A stretch of 64,000 bases of DNA. Source: Nymphaea colorata. Taxonomy: Eukaryota; Streptophyta; Magnoliopsida; Nymphaeales; Nymphaeaceae. Positions 1 through 12,100 of this stretch are shown here, one piece after another; positions within the stretch are counted from its first letter, which is position 1, and every line of letters begins with the position of its first letter. A model generated the notes under the pieces. The model was given only the letters and a program-made list of their open reading frames with translations. It did no database searches and was not told the origin of the DNA. Position numbers and translations under genes: made by a program. Location: NCBI RefSeq assembly GCF_008831285.2, contig NC_045144.1:7787886-7851885 (forward strand). The letters run 5' to 3'.

Positions 1-2984
1 AGGTTCACGGTCGGGTTAGCCAAAGCACGTGGTTCACCTTGTGTTAGTTGTTGGACCCCAGTAGCTTCACTGAAAATCCAGATCTTGGCCTGAGTTGACC
101 GGGTCCAATATCCAATTGAATTTGGATCTCACTTTTTTGGATCGGTTTACAGATTCATATCTGATCCTACAAAGCTGGTTTTGGGATCTCGTTCAGTAAA
201 TCCAGTGATGGACCTGGATCGCCGATCGGATATGATAACAGGGATGCAGTCTCTTGTATCATCCATTTGAACCCAATATAACATTTCTGTGCTTCGGTCG
301 CGCCTGGATCAAGACGAACCAGATCCAGACATTAAGCGTGAGTTGGAAGAGATCTCAAAGCTTGAAATGGTGTTAGGCAGGGAGCTGGATCTAGATGGAG
401 ATGAGAAAGAAATTTGATAGTGATGATGTGATCCGGATCCAATCATTAATCAAATGAATATGTCATACTTATCGGGTAAGTGGGAGGCTAATCTCGCCAC
501 TTGAATGAAGGTCGAAGCCTTCTTTCATTCTTCAAGGTCTAGGGCTGCTTTTGGTGCCGTGGGATGACTTCAAAATGGAGACTGGCCGCCTCAGCTAATT
601 GGCAACTCGATCGAGTTGCCTACTCATAGATAGGTCATACTTAATTGCATCTAAATTTCATAGAGTTTTAGTAAGATTGAATTATTTCATCAAAACATAT
701 ATGATTTAGATGTAGATCCAGATCCAATACCCTAAAGTCAGTCCAACCTGTTAAGTATAAACGGGTACAATTTTATGCTTGGATCCAAGTTGGGAGTATT
801 AAGTTGTTTGGACACTTGGACATCCAAAACCAAATCCGGTATACTTCTGTCCCCTTCTATGTAAACCTTTTCATGTTATGGATCTAAATTTGGTTTCTAG
901 ATCGCCAAAGTTTGGTTGGGAAAAGCGGCTGACCGGATCCAGATCCAATTAAGAGATTCCTCTTGGATCTGGCTGATATCAATCTTGACCATGCACATCC
1001 AAATCCAAACACCATATGATTACCTGGGCTTAGAGATGATTATCCTTTACTGGAAATTGAATGGTAGCAGGCATTTATATCCCAATGCAGAACATGGATT
1101 AGTTGGACCTAAATACTGATCCGAATCTGAATCCAGCCAGTTGTGCTTGAAAGAAACCTATTAAGATCCAATTCCTAACAACGATCGCATTCAACAGTAT
1201 TCCTGCATCCGAATCTGATTTCGAACAATAAACAAACATTAGACACATCTGCCTCTGATTTTAAGCTGCTTAGATTTGGATCTAATAAAAAGTTTAAACC
1301 TTTCTTATGGTCTAAATTATAAATCTGGTTACTTTCAATCAGGCCTAGAATCGAAACCTCTAGAAGGACATTTGATAAGAAGAATATTTTACGTATTCTT
1401 ACAACACATTATTCAAAAACACTATACTCTTATCAAGAAAATGATTCGATTATAAAGATTGTTACTACATCCAACCATCAAATACTGGATTTAGTTATAT
1501 CAAGTTGTTTGAAATAAGAACATGGTATTCCTGAAACATGTTATTTAAGAAAAATATGTACTCAATATGATCTGATATTTGATTCAAATTTGAAATTGAG
1601 CACCAACGTTTTATAAAGAAAATTGTCTTGTTTTAATCAGATATTACATTAGCGTTTTTTTTTATTGAATTTGATATATATTTGTTCTAATTAGAAGTTT
1701 GGACTGAGGAGCACTCACTAAAATAAAAGACACTCGTAGTTTTAGGAGCACCTCTATATATAAATGAACGAATCATATAAAACACATATATGAAAACTAA
1801 AAGATTTTTATAGGGCTAGTGCAGACAACTGCACATACAAATCATATATGAAATAAAAGATTTTTGTGGGACTGGTGTAGGCAACTGCCCACACGGCCAC
1901 CAAAATTTGATTCCAAGTAATGATCTGGACAAGGGTTTGTATCTTCTATATTGAAATTCAAACCTGGTTTCAAATCATCTATATCGTAATAGCTATAACT
2001 TGTGGAGATCTGATCGATTGACATCGATGTATCGTATCCAGTTTGAATTCTCCCTTGCCTACTTAGCCAATTTGGATCTGATCCATTTGCATCACTAAGA
2101 ACACCAGAAATGTTTATGAAGCTTCCACCAAGGTGTAACATCTTTGACTATTCAAAGCTGATCATCTTATCTTTGACCACGGCGCAGTCAGCCCAGCAAG
2201 GACGGCACTCGGTCTGACTTGTCAAAGTAGGCCCGCCTTGACTCGGCCCACATCCGACCAAGTCGCAGTCGAGTTTTACTCCAACCGAGCTTTTTAACAC
2301 TAACATCAAACATGGGGAGCCATGTTCCTCCACTTGGCACTTTCATAATTTTATAGGGAAATTTTTTTTTTGCGTCTCACTTTTGCCCTTGTTAGGATCT
2401 AGTCTTTCATTTAATCTATACGGACAATTTGGTCATTTTTAACCCGATAATAACTAGATGGAAGCCGCTCGAGCTCTAATCGACAGTTACGTGTTGAGCA
2501 CGAGCTCGGCAAACTCGTTTCAATAGAATTGATATTCATCGTTATGTGTCGAGATCGAGCTCGACTCGATTAAGGCTCGAAAAACTCGTAAACTTGTTTG
2601 AATATATCGACTTGATTAAAGCTCGACAAACTCGATTAAGACTCGAGCTCAACTCGACAGTTACACATTGAACTCAAACTCAATTCTATTATTTGAATGA
2701 GTTGACTGATGAACTCGAGCTCGACTCATTATTATCGCGAGCTCAGCGGAGAATGTATATAGCCTGCTCTAATTATGCATTATCGAGCAAATCAGAAACA
2801 CGGGAACCATATTTTAAATTAGAATGGAAAAGTGATCCTTTAGATGAAATTTTTTCAATATTTTAATTCAAGTGTGCAAGTAAGATGTTTTCGTGTAAAA
2901 AAAGGAAGAAAACAACGGCGATGGATGTGCGCGAACGAATTTTGAGTAAATGAGCTCTCATCGTCAAAGTTCGTGGAATTTTCT
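1..2984. other. Intergenic, repeat-rich, no gene recognised
   Basis: No gene could be supported here; the open frames are short and carry no recognisable motif. The first 1.3 kb is studded with GGATCC/AGATCC-type words, as in a degenerate dispersed repeat. About 2456-2765 is rich in GAGCTCGA/TCGAGCTC words and resembles the interior of the hAT-type MITE at 39296-39994, so it is probably a decayed relative. The last few hundred bases are the upstream region of the SERP/RAMP4 gene. Confidence 0.5.
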
Positions 2985-2988
2985 CGCC

Positions 2989-2995
2989 TATAAAA
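2989..2995 (+). promoter_or_regulatory. TATA box of the SERP/RAMP4 gene
   Basis: A TATAAAA heptamer lies about 150 bp upstream of the ATG at 3141. It is followed by a CT-rich stretch typical of plant transcription starts and 5' leaders, so transcription probably starts near 3020-3030. Confidence 0.6.
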
Positions 2996-3140
2996 GTCGT
3001 ACCTCCTCTGAAAAGTCCTGCTCTCCCTCCCCTGTCTTTCTTGCTTGCTTATTCACCGGTTTTGTTCAACAACTTTGGGGTTCTTCCTTTTCGGAAATTC
3101 ACATCTTCTCCAATCTCTTCGAGCAAAGAAAGGAGGAAAG

Positions 3141-6100
3141 ATGGTAAATCTTTCGCTTGTTTTGGGTTAACTTCCACCTTTCTCGGAACGGAAAATTCGC
3201 ATCCGGATTTCGGGTTTTCTTTTTCCTTTCTTTAGTTTCATCATATTCCCTTTCCGCTTAGTGTAGAGCTTTATTGGTTGTGTATTTTTTGGCTTTTCGC
3301 AAGTTTTATGGCCGTGGAAATAGCTTTTGACTCATAATAGTTTGATCCCGTTCAGGTATTTTCATTATTTTATTGTTGAATATAAGGTTTAATAGAGGGA
3401 TCTGTTCTTTCCTTTTCCTTGGTTGTTGTGGGAAATTTTCCATAGCGGGAGTTGGGTATTCTAGGGCTGATCCTGGAGAGGTAGAATCATTGGCCGTACC
3501 TGTAATTGGAGGAATTGTTTGTTTTTCTTTTCCTTTTTAGTGTATCTGGATTTATTCGCAAATACTGATCCTAAATTATCCTGTTTTTCTGAAGTAGGTG
3601 CGTCCATGGGTCTGTCATCTCCTTCCGAATTCGATTATATGATAATTGGGGGCGGTAGCTTAGTTGGGCCATCTCCATCTGAATTCGATTATATGATAAT
3701 TGGGGAAACTGTAGCTTAGTTGGGCCAGTAACTTTTATGATCCCACAAGAGAGCGCTGAGTGACGATTGATGCACAGAAAGTAGTACTTATTAATTTCAT
3801 TTCTTGTCAACATAACCAGGCTTCATGATGAAGTAGAGACCGTGAGTTGAGAGCGCTATCTTCTTCGTCTTGAAATGTGTGTGCAATTTTGAGACTTGAC
3901 GTGTGAGAGTATGAAGATTCGGCAAGTATGATGTTTTCATGTAAATGCTCCATACTAATTACCAGTTAAAGGATAAGGCATGTTGGAAGAAACCTGCTAG
4001 GTTAGTCATGCTTCATTTGGAAGCTTATGTGTTTTTTTTTTTGTGCCTTAAATGGTGAGAATTGTGCTTGGTTTTCAATGGGGATTCCTCAATCTTTTGC
4101 TTTGAATTTATCAAATCTCTCCGAAATGTTTGTATGTTTCTCAACTGTTATTTTTACACATGTCAATTCAGCTACAGCACGTAAAGGCATTATTCTATGA
4201 AACCCAGCTACATTGTTTAATGATTATGCTGGTGCTTTTTGTCTTATTGTAATTTTCCTATTGACATAGATGCTTTTCACAGTATATGTTTGACCTGCTT
4301 TGTTTCTTATTCTTTACAGACAACCTCAAAGCGTGTTGCTGACAGGAAGGTGGCGAAGTTTCAGAAGAACATTACTAGAAGAGGTTCAGTTCCTGAATCA
4401 GTTACCAAGAAAGGGTCTGACTACCCTGTTGGACCGATTGTGCTTGGCTTCTTTGTGTTCGTTGTGATTGGATCATGTATGTCATCTCTTCCTTTAGCCA
4501 TGTGTTTGCCATTGCAAGGAATCTCCACTGTTCTCTTAAGCAGTAGTTTATTTATTAATTAGCAGTTGATGCAACTGTATTTCAGATTACACTTGATCAT
4601 TTGTTCCATTTTCTTTTGTCCAAAATGTGGTGATTTTTAACTCAAACAATACTTGATAATTTCAGTTCCATTTCTTAGTTCTTTTTAGTTTCCAAGATTA
4701 AGTTCGTAAATGAACAGGCAATATTTTCTTGTACCTGCTTTCAAATGATAACCGTATCTAAATTCCATCTGTTGTGGAACTTGGAAACTCAGAACTTTGT
4801 TTCTGATGTTTTTTAACTTGTTGATTTCCTGAAATATTATAAATTTAATCGTCTGGTTTTGACTTTTGAGGCTCTCTTTCAAGAGACTCTTCTTATCAAA
4901 CTCTCTGTTCTCTTGGTACTGTTCACTGCTTTTGTAGAAACTAATGCTCTTAAGCGCATGTTTCATAGAGGTGGCACTGAATCCCAAAAAGATGCTGTTG
5001 CATCAGATAATTTTAAATATCTTAACCTCTTATTTTGCAAAATTTAACTCAGGATTGTAGTCTTGTGGCAAACTACTTAAATTTACAGTGTAGAACTTGC
5101 ATCCAAATGAATATCTTAACATCTGTTTGGAATTTGGAAAGAAGTGTGGAAGCAAATGGCAACTAGTTGTGAATGGAAGGAAAAACATGTTTTTGATCCC
5201 TAGATAAATATAACATGTACCACATCATATTCAGAGGCTTTATGCAACTTTTGGGTGCTGTTACAGAAGCTATCTGTGAGGGAGATTGTAGTTAAGTACC
5301 CTGTGATGGCAAAGGTAAAGGAAGTGTTCTAACTTGGAAGTAGTTACACCTTCCCACATGATTGGAGTTCCATTCTCTCATATTGAGTCAATATATCAAT
5401 AGTAATTGGATTAAGAAGCTGAAAAGGGAATAAGCTTCATCTTCTTTGTGATCCTTTGGCAATGAGCTGACAAGTAACAATTTCTTGGTAGTTAAGTATC
5501 AATATGTATCTTTTGCCCTTATCTGGAGGAAATCAATACTGCGCGAGAAATTAAAAAAAAAAAAAAAATCATGGTTAGTCATACGAAAACGTGGCCAAGT
5601 GCATTATATGGTGAAAAATGAAAGTGATGCACATGAGTTTCATTGTTTAGTTGCAAGATCCAACAATATGACTCCCAACCTGTTTTCCTCATGGCTTCTG
5701 AGAGTGTGCAACAAGAAACTTCTGATTTGGTATTTACTTCTGTTGCCTTGTTAGAAGCGATCTAGAAAAGTTAGGTATAAATATGTGAAAAGATGGTACA
5801 TATCGTTGCCATCTTTGTCATCATTACATTCATGTCAGATATGCTTTGAGGCTATTCAGCTTCAATTTGGGTTCTTGGAATTCAATTATGGTTTTGCTAT
5901 ATTTGAGTTGTTTTGTTGGTTATATTTAAAATAAGATCTGCACTGCAGTGGAAGATTGATGCCAGAAAACCAATACATGATTGCATAAAAAAATACAATT
6001 GGAAGGTGGGAGCAAACATATTCTTCATCATATTTAAGAGCGTCCTAGAGTAATAATTTCATGCTCAAGGTTCAATATCTGTATATTCAATGGCAAAATT

Positions 6101-7338
6101 GGGCAGCATAAAGAAAAGATCCTTCTCCTTGAAGTTCACAAAAATTGCACCCATTTGAAAATAGCCTGTTTTTTAATATCCTGATATGGTTTTTGTTGCT
6201 GTCATTGGATAAACAAAGCACTTTTAAGTGCCTATGATTGCAAGTATATTGCTGGATATCTGCAGTTATCATTAAAACAAAACAAAACAATTACTGTATG
6301 TCTGTGTTTGTGTCTTTGACACTGACATGTATGCCTACTTTTTTGATTTGATTCTCACAAATTTGATAATGATGGTAGGTTTTCAATAGATGAATCCATT
6401 GCTTTGAAATGACTGTACCTGTAAAACTTTGCCTGGACATATTAGTTTAATCAATACATGTACGAATTTTCTTTGCAGGAGTAAACTGAATCATGCTCGA
6501 TTTCTCCGTGTGCCAATAAAAACCTAAGGATTTGAATAAAACTTATAAAGGAAGAAAAACAATTCATACAGCCTCATCAAACGAAAGTTTCATGATGAAA
6601 AGCCCCATGCTACTACTAAAGCTACTGATGTCTCCTAACTTGTCAGCCTAAGAAGTATGATGCTGTGGTACTCAGTTGAGTCCGATCTTTTGTATTGTCT
6701 TATGCATGTATAACATCAGAACATTTTTATGTTGCTATCTGCTTAAATTGGTGTGCAACCGTCAGTTTCTCGTTCTGGCCCTCTGCCCATTCTGGCCGTA
6801 ATGCACTTCTTCTATGTACTTATCATTTTCCGTAAAAAGTGTCATTCAGGTTTGTGAATGTTGACCTTTTTGTCCTTGTCAAGAGGGTCAGGAAAGGCTA
6901 TAGCATCCCTCCATCTCCAAATTGGTTGTGCATAAACAGTTGTTCAGTTAATGTGAAACCATGTGTAAATAAATGGGGAAAGTTCCATTTAATGCTAGCT
7001 CATATTCTTCATTTTGAAACTCCTAAGTTCTTTGTTATAAGCATCTATACGTTTTCATGTTTCTGACTTGTCAGTAATCTCCTCGTCTTTAGTTATTGAT
7101 TGCTTTCTGGTGTCTGAGGTTCAATTAGACTGAGAATTGGAAAAAAAGAAAGGAAATCTAAATTAGAAGTAGATAAATAGAAATGCAACTGAATTCATGT
7201 GAGGGAAAATACGCATGCCTTGAGCTGGATATGTAAATTTATTTCATCGTCTGACGTTTCTTTTTTTTCACTTTTTGTTCTCTGGTGGCAGCCTTGTTTC
7301 AGATAATAAGGACAGCAACAAGTGGGGGTATGGCTTGA
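3141..7338 (+). CDS. Stress-associated ER protein, SERP1/RAMP4 family
   Basis: Small tail-anchored ER membrane protein that associates with the Sec61 translocon and stabilises newly made membrane proteins during stress (family knowledge). Exons read as 3141-3143, 4320-4476 and 7292-7338, 207 nt in all, giving 68 residues, the usual plant length. The N-terminal half is basic and starts TTSKRVADRK after the Met. A conserved DYPVGP motif follows, then a hydrophobic helix (about residues 40-58) with GFFVFVVIGS, and a short tail ending GGMA. The first coding exon is only the ATG: the intron starts at base 3144 (GTAAAT). The second intron is 2.8 kb. The start is fixed by the match of the exon 2 reading to the family N terminus. 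Convergent with NAR1. Confidence 0.93.
3645..3725 (+). repeat. Two-copy tandem duplication in SERP intron 1
   Basis: A segment of roughly 50 bp, containing GAATTCGATTATATGATAAT and then GTAGCTTAGTTGGGCC, occurs twice in tandem with a few differences. It lies inside intron 1 of the SERP/RAMP4 gene and looks like a local duplication without coding meaning. Confidence 0.7.
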
Positions 7339-9196
7339 CTGGGAGCTTTTTCGTATTAACTAGTGAACTTTACCAAGGATGTAATTCTAGGCTTCTATGT
7401 ATGGGACAAGAAATGATTGTGCTATTTCACTAAGCTTTGCTTGACAATTTCTTAGTCTCTAACCTTGCATCTTCTGTTGTAAGCATGCAACTAGAGTCCT
7501 CGTGCCAAGTGATGAAAAACTTGTTCTGGAGTACATCTCTTCTAGTAAAACGTCTGGCTGCTTAAAAGTATTCAAAGAGAAATCATTGTGGTCACTTCAG
7601 GGAGGCATTTTATTTCTGAAATTCTTGTTCAATGCCACTTTTCTTGCAAACTGTTGAGTGACAGAACGTTAGAGTATGTCATTTTAAGAGCAGAGGATCC
7701 TGATTCCAGTCCGAGTCCAATTAGGATTTGGGTCGTGTTCTTTGCTGGGTATGCTTAACGGGTTTCAGTCTCTCATCATACTCAAATGTCTCTAACCTGT
7801 TGACATCCCTAATCGGCTGTACGGAGGTGATGTTTTTCAAAAAAAATGCTTGCTTCACATGAGTGGGTATTACTGACAGTTGTGGTTGGAGACTTGGAGC
7901 ATTCGTGAGTTGACCGCTTTAAGGTCGAAAGGATCAGAGTGACTGCTATGGTCTATTTAACTTGATGAATCTGTAAATATTCGAGTTAGTTCAGGTTCCC
8001 GGCTTTCAGAATCACTTCTTTTGTTTTCTTGGAATGGTTACTTCAAATGGATTGCTGTTTGAACGCAAAGAAGAGACCATTTGATAACACTGAAATCAAA
8101 TTCTTTTTGTTTATATTGTTGTCTTCCAGTTCTTAGGCTTGATGTGCTCCTTTAACCGTCGGCCAAAAGCGTTTATCTAGTCATTACAAAGACGTCCAAC
8201 TTCTGGTGGTGTGCAAAAGAAAAAAGAAAAACACACATGCACATGCACACACACTCACTCACTCCGTTTGAACAGATACCCATAGGATTACATAATCAGA
8301 AACCTGCATCCGACTTGTTCACATTTCAATGAATTGCATTTCACATTTGAATCAGCATCTGGGTAGTGGGTAGTACAATGAAGGCTTGAATTTTGACGAC
8401 CCCACAACAGCCTTTAATATTCCACCAGCCAAACAACCACCTTTAATTAACAAAGGTCCAATGACAGCTAAACTGAGCGAGACGGTACAGCTCGCGGTAC
8501 AGTAGTCATTAACCATCCATACGTGATCTAGTTTCTCTTTCCTGTAAATTTTGTCAAAGCACAACCAAGGGTTCAATTTCGGTAGCTCATAACTAAATTC
8601 GGGCCTAAAAGAACGTTCAGGCACTACAGGTGATGGCTTGTCCCGGTCGAACTGAATCCAATCTCTGACCAAGTTAGAGGGCAGACCGCACTTTTGAACC
8701 TAAACATGGGTTGACCAAACATTAAAACCGACCTTTAACTCGTTTCTGAGTATTGGCATATTCTGAATCCTGTTTCTAAGCTTCTAAAACCAAATCTATT
8801 CTGCCCGACAGAGGCAGCAATGTTCAGAACAAATCTTGGACTAATTTTGACATGAACGGCGCAGGAAGATATTTGGTGACATACGAATTCATATTATAGC
8901 AGCTAATCTGGAACCAAATCCTAACCCACTATACAAGCCAAGTTTGCCAAACGCTGAGATAACTGAATTTTTTCTTTGGTTATTCAAAGTTCAAACGTAT
9001 TATATGATAAATAACCGTCTACATTTATTGCATCAAAAAATGCACATTTGTTGGGATGAAAACACATCAAAAAGAATATAGAATACAAAATGTTACATGG
9101 TGCATGGTGTCGCCCAGTACACAACCCATAAAGAGTGCAGCCATTTTATTTGAAGGCATAAGCTACGGTTATGGGGACAAAAATACACACACTCAA
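7339..9196. other. Region between two convergent genes
   Basis: Holds the 3' UTR of the SERP/RAMP4 gene on the left and that of NAR1 on the right, which meet tail to tail. A 106-residue frame on the minus strand (8352-8672) has no recognisable domain and is not called. Around 7690-7840 a segment ending in TTGACATCCCTAAT resembles the end of an old hAT-type repeat. Confidence 0.5.
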
Positions 9197-12100
9197 TCAC
9201 CAATTGCTTAATTGGGCGGTTAAACTTTTGGCCACGGAATGATACTGCGTGTGAACGAACTGTCGTGCCTTCCCCGAACCAGCATGCTCTAGCCATTCCT
9301 TGTAAAGGTTTATAACTAGAGGGTTCTCAAATGGATCAGCAACCATTACCTAAGACATGGCAACTCCAAGTTAGCTTTCATCTCATCCAACAGAATATTA
9401 CTCGAGGGGAATCCAAATATTTCATTTGATGTATGGAATCAAGATAAAATTGCAGACCTGCAATCAAAGCAAATAGAAAGATGTATCCATGCATGTGATG
9501 ACATGCATTACATTGGCCCCAGTAGTTCCACCACAGATTTTGGCACAATAAAGAAACATGTGTCCCTACCTTGACATTGAAATACATCAAGAAACAGGAT
9601 AACACTATTCTTGCTTGATATCTCCCAAAATGCCGCAGTTAGAGTTATATGATCATCAACCAAGGGTTATTGGTCCAAAGGCATAAGAGTGAATAAAATG
9701 AAACTCGGATGCAAAAAAGAGATGCTAAAGAGAAATTTACACATTAAGGCCTTAGACGGGGAACTTGTATGAGCTGATTCATTAGCCTATCTCTATAAAA
9801 CAGCCTCAGAAGGCTGTCTCTACTCAGCATGAAAGGCTAGAAGAGCAAAACTCAAGGGCAAGAAACAACATCTACTTTCTTATGCATAGCCAAGAAACTG
9901 AAGTTGAAAACAAGTAAATAAAACTCAAGGAATTGCTGTACGTAACATAGCCCTAGAACTGTAAACTATAATTTGTGATCTATTAGATAACTTCAAATGC
10001 CTTTGACTAAGTGGGGCCCATATCTCAAAATTTTTGCAGTGCAACTGGGCAGCATAAGATACATCACAAAAGAATATAGAACTTCCGAACACATTAGAAT
10101 GACAGTAACCTAAATTTGCAGCAAGAGAAAATGTTGAAAAGAGAAGTCAAATCACCAGACTGAGAAGTATCTCCTTGAAAACTTAACTACAATATGAAGT
10201 GCTTTTGAAATTGATTATTCAAAGCTTTCATGTAAAGCAACTGAAAATGAATGGAATTCTTTTATATGAACACCTTTAACCTAAGTCACACGGACTCTTC
10301 TATTGTACTGCCGCACCCGAGTCGTGTCTAGTTTGGTGCACCAGACATGGGTGCGGCTCCAACTCGCACCCGAGCCCAGTCAATGGGAGTCGGATGCGAT
10401 CAGCCGCACCAGACTATATTTGTCCATTTCTAACACGCACCCGACTCACGTCGGGTGCGGTCAACCCGCGTCCGGTCTTTCAACTAACAAATATATATTG
10501 TCAGAAGTTTCAAAGTTCAACTAACAAATATATATTGTCAGTCGTGTACATATGCAGCCGTGCATATATACTTTGCAACTGATATAGTGATATATTGTCA
10601 TGTTATAAACTTATAATATATAATATAAGCTTTTTTTATATATGCATTATGCAGCTGACTAGTTGTGGTTAGTGTTGTTCTTTTGAAGTTTTAATTTCAC
10701 ATTTTCAATTTCTGTTTCTGTGATTTTATCAATTTTTTGTGTTTTAAGTTAGACTGTTAGTATGTCATATTACTAAATTACTATATATAATATATTATAT
10801 ATGTTGTTTTGATATTTTCCTATGCAATACAATTATGCAAGTATGTTATATACATAAATAACAAAATTGTAATAATAATATATACATTCTTATTCTGTTA
10901 TATATATAATAAAATAATAATAATAATAATGAAATACCCTCGCGCACCACCGCACCTAAATTTTTTGGGATGTGTAGCTCCGGCACCAGCACCCGCACTC
11001 ATGTGACATAGCCTTTAATTCACCAATGTAAAAAGCACCTCCAAGAAAAAACTCTTCAAAATGAAGATGCTTTCAAAATTAATTAGTCAAATGTATTCAT
11101 GTTCAGGCAGCTCACAACATATGAATTGCATTCATGTTCAGGCAGCTCACAACATATGAATTGCATTCATGTTCAGGCAGCTCACAACATATGAATTGCA
11201 AACTCTGGAAGATCTGGATCAGACAACAGGTTACACATGTAACTTGTCTAAATAATACTTGTGCTTACATCTTTTGTATACAAATGCTCCAGCAACTGGA
11301 TAACCTCTTTTGCAGATTGACCTTTATTTGGTTTGATCTGACCACCGCCATTCAAACAACCTGTATGAACAAACATCAATATATGCATGTTTTTGTGTTC
11401 CTGTATGAAACTCGGACACTAGGTAAAGAGAAACTGAAAAAGAACCTGAAGGGCATGCCATGACCTCCACAAAGTGGTATTCACACTTCCCCATCTTGAT
11501 TTTTCTCACGATATTTTGGAGGTTCCGGAATCCATAACAAAGTGCAAATTTTAGCACTGTCATACCTTCAACCTACAGATTAATGCAGAGATTATTTTTA
11601 GAAAGAAAAACAAGGTTAACTTCTGGAAAATTTTTCTTCATCCTAATCAGTACACAGCAACTTCTTCTTAATCTGATATTCTTCTTGCTACTATGAAGTA
11701 GTTTTCTTTTGGTTCCTTCCCATAATCCAGGTGTTCTACTCCTTAAACCTGCACGGAACGCTAAGCTAATCCTGAAATCCCAAAACCATGGTCATCAACA
11801 ATAATCTCCTTGGAGATGAAGGTCCCTATTAGGGCAGTAATTCCACTCCCATATATATCCTTGTTAATAAACTGTATCCTATGGCCATGATTAACTTGTC
11901 CACATTTGCAGGTTCCAGAAAGAAAGATGGAAAACTACCAGATTGGACATATGGTTCCTTCATGGAGTAACGTGCACATTAGAAAGAGATGCTCATACAT
12001 GTGCAAGTATAACGCATGCCGACATGTACACCTAAGAAACAATGGCAATCACTCATGCATAAATATGCTGGTGAATTATGTGGAGCTCTCCTTCAGCTGT

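Noticed and set aside
2950-3235. Open frames at the SERP promoter and leader
   Set aside because: They span the TATA box, leader and intron 1; the real product starts at 3141 and continues at 4320.
8352-8672. 106-codon minus-strand frame
   Set aside because: No recognisable domain, no splice context, and it lies in the 3' flank between two convergent genes.
11095-11199. Possible CRISPR-like repeat array
   Set aside because: Three contiguous 35-bp copies without spacers in a plant intron; a simple tandem repeat.
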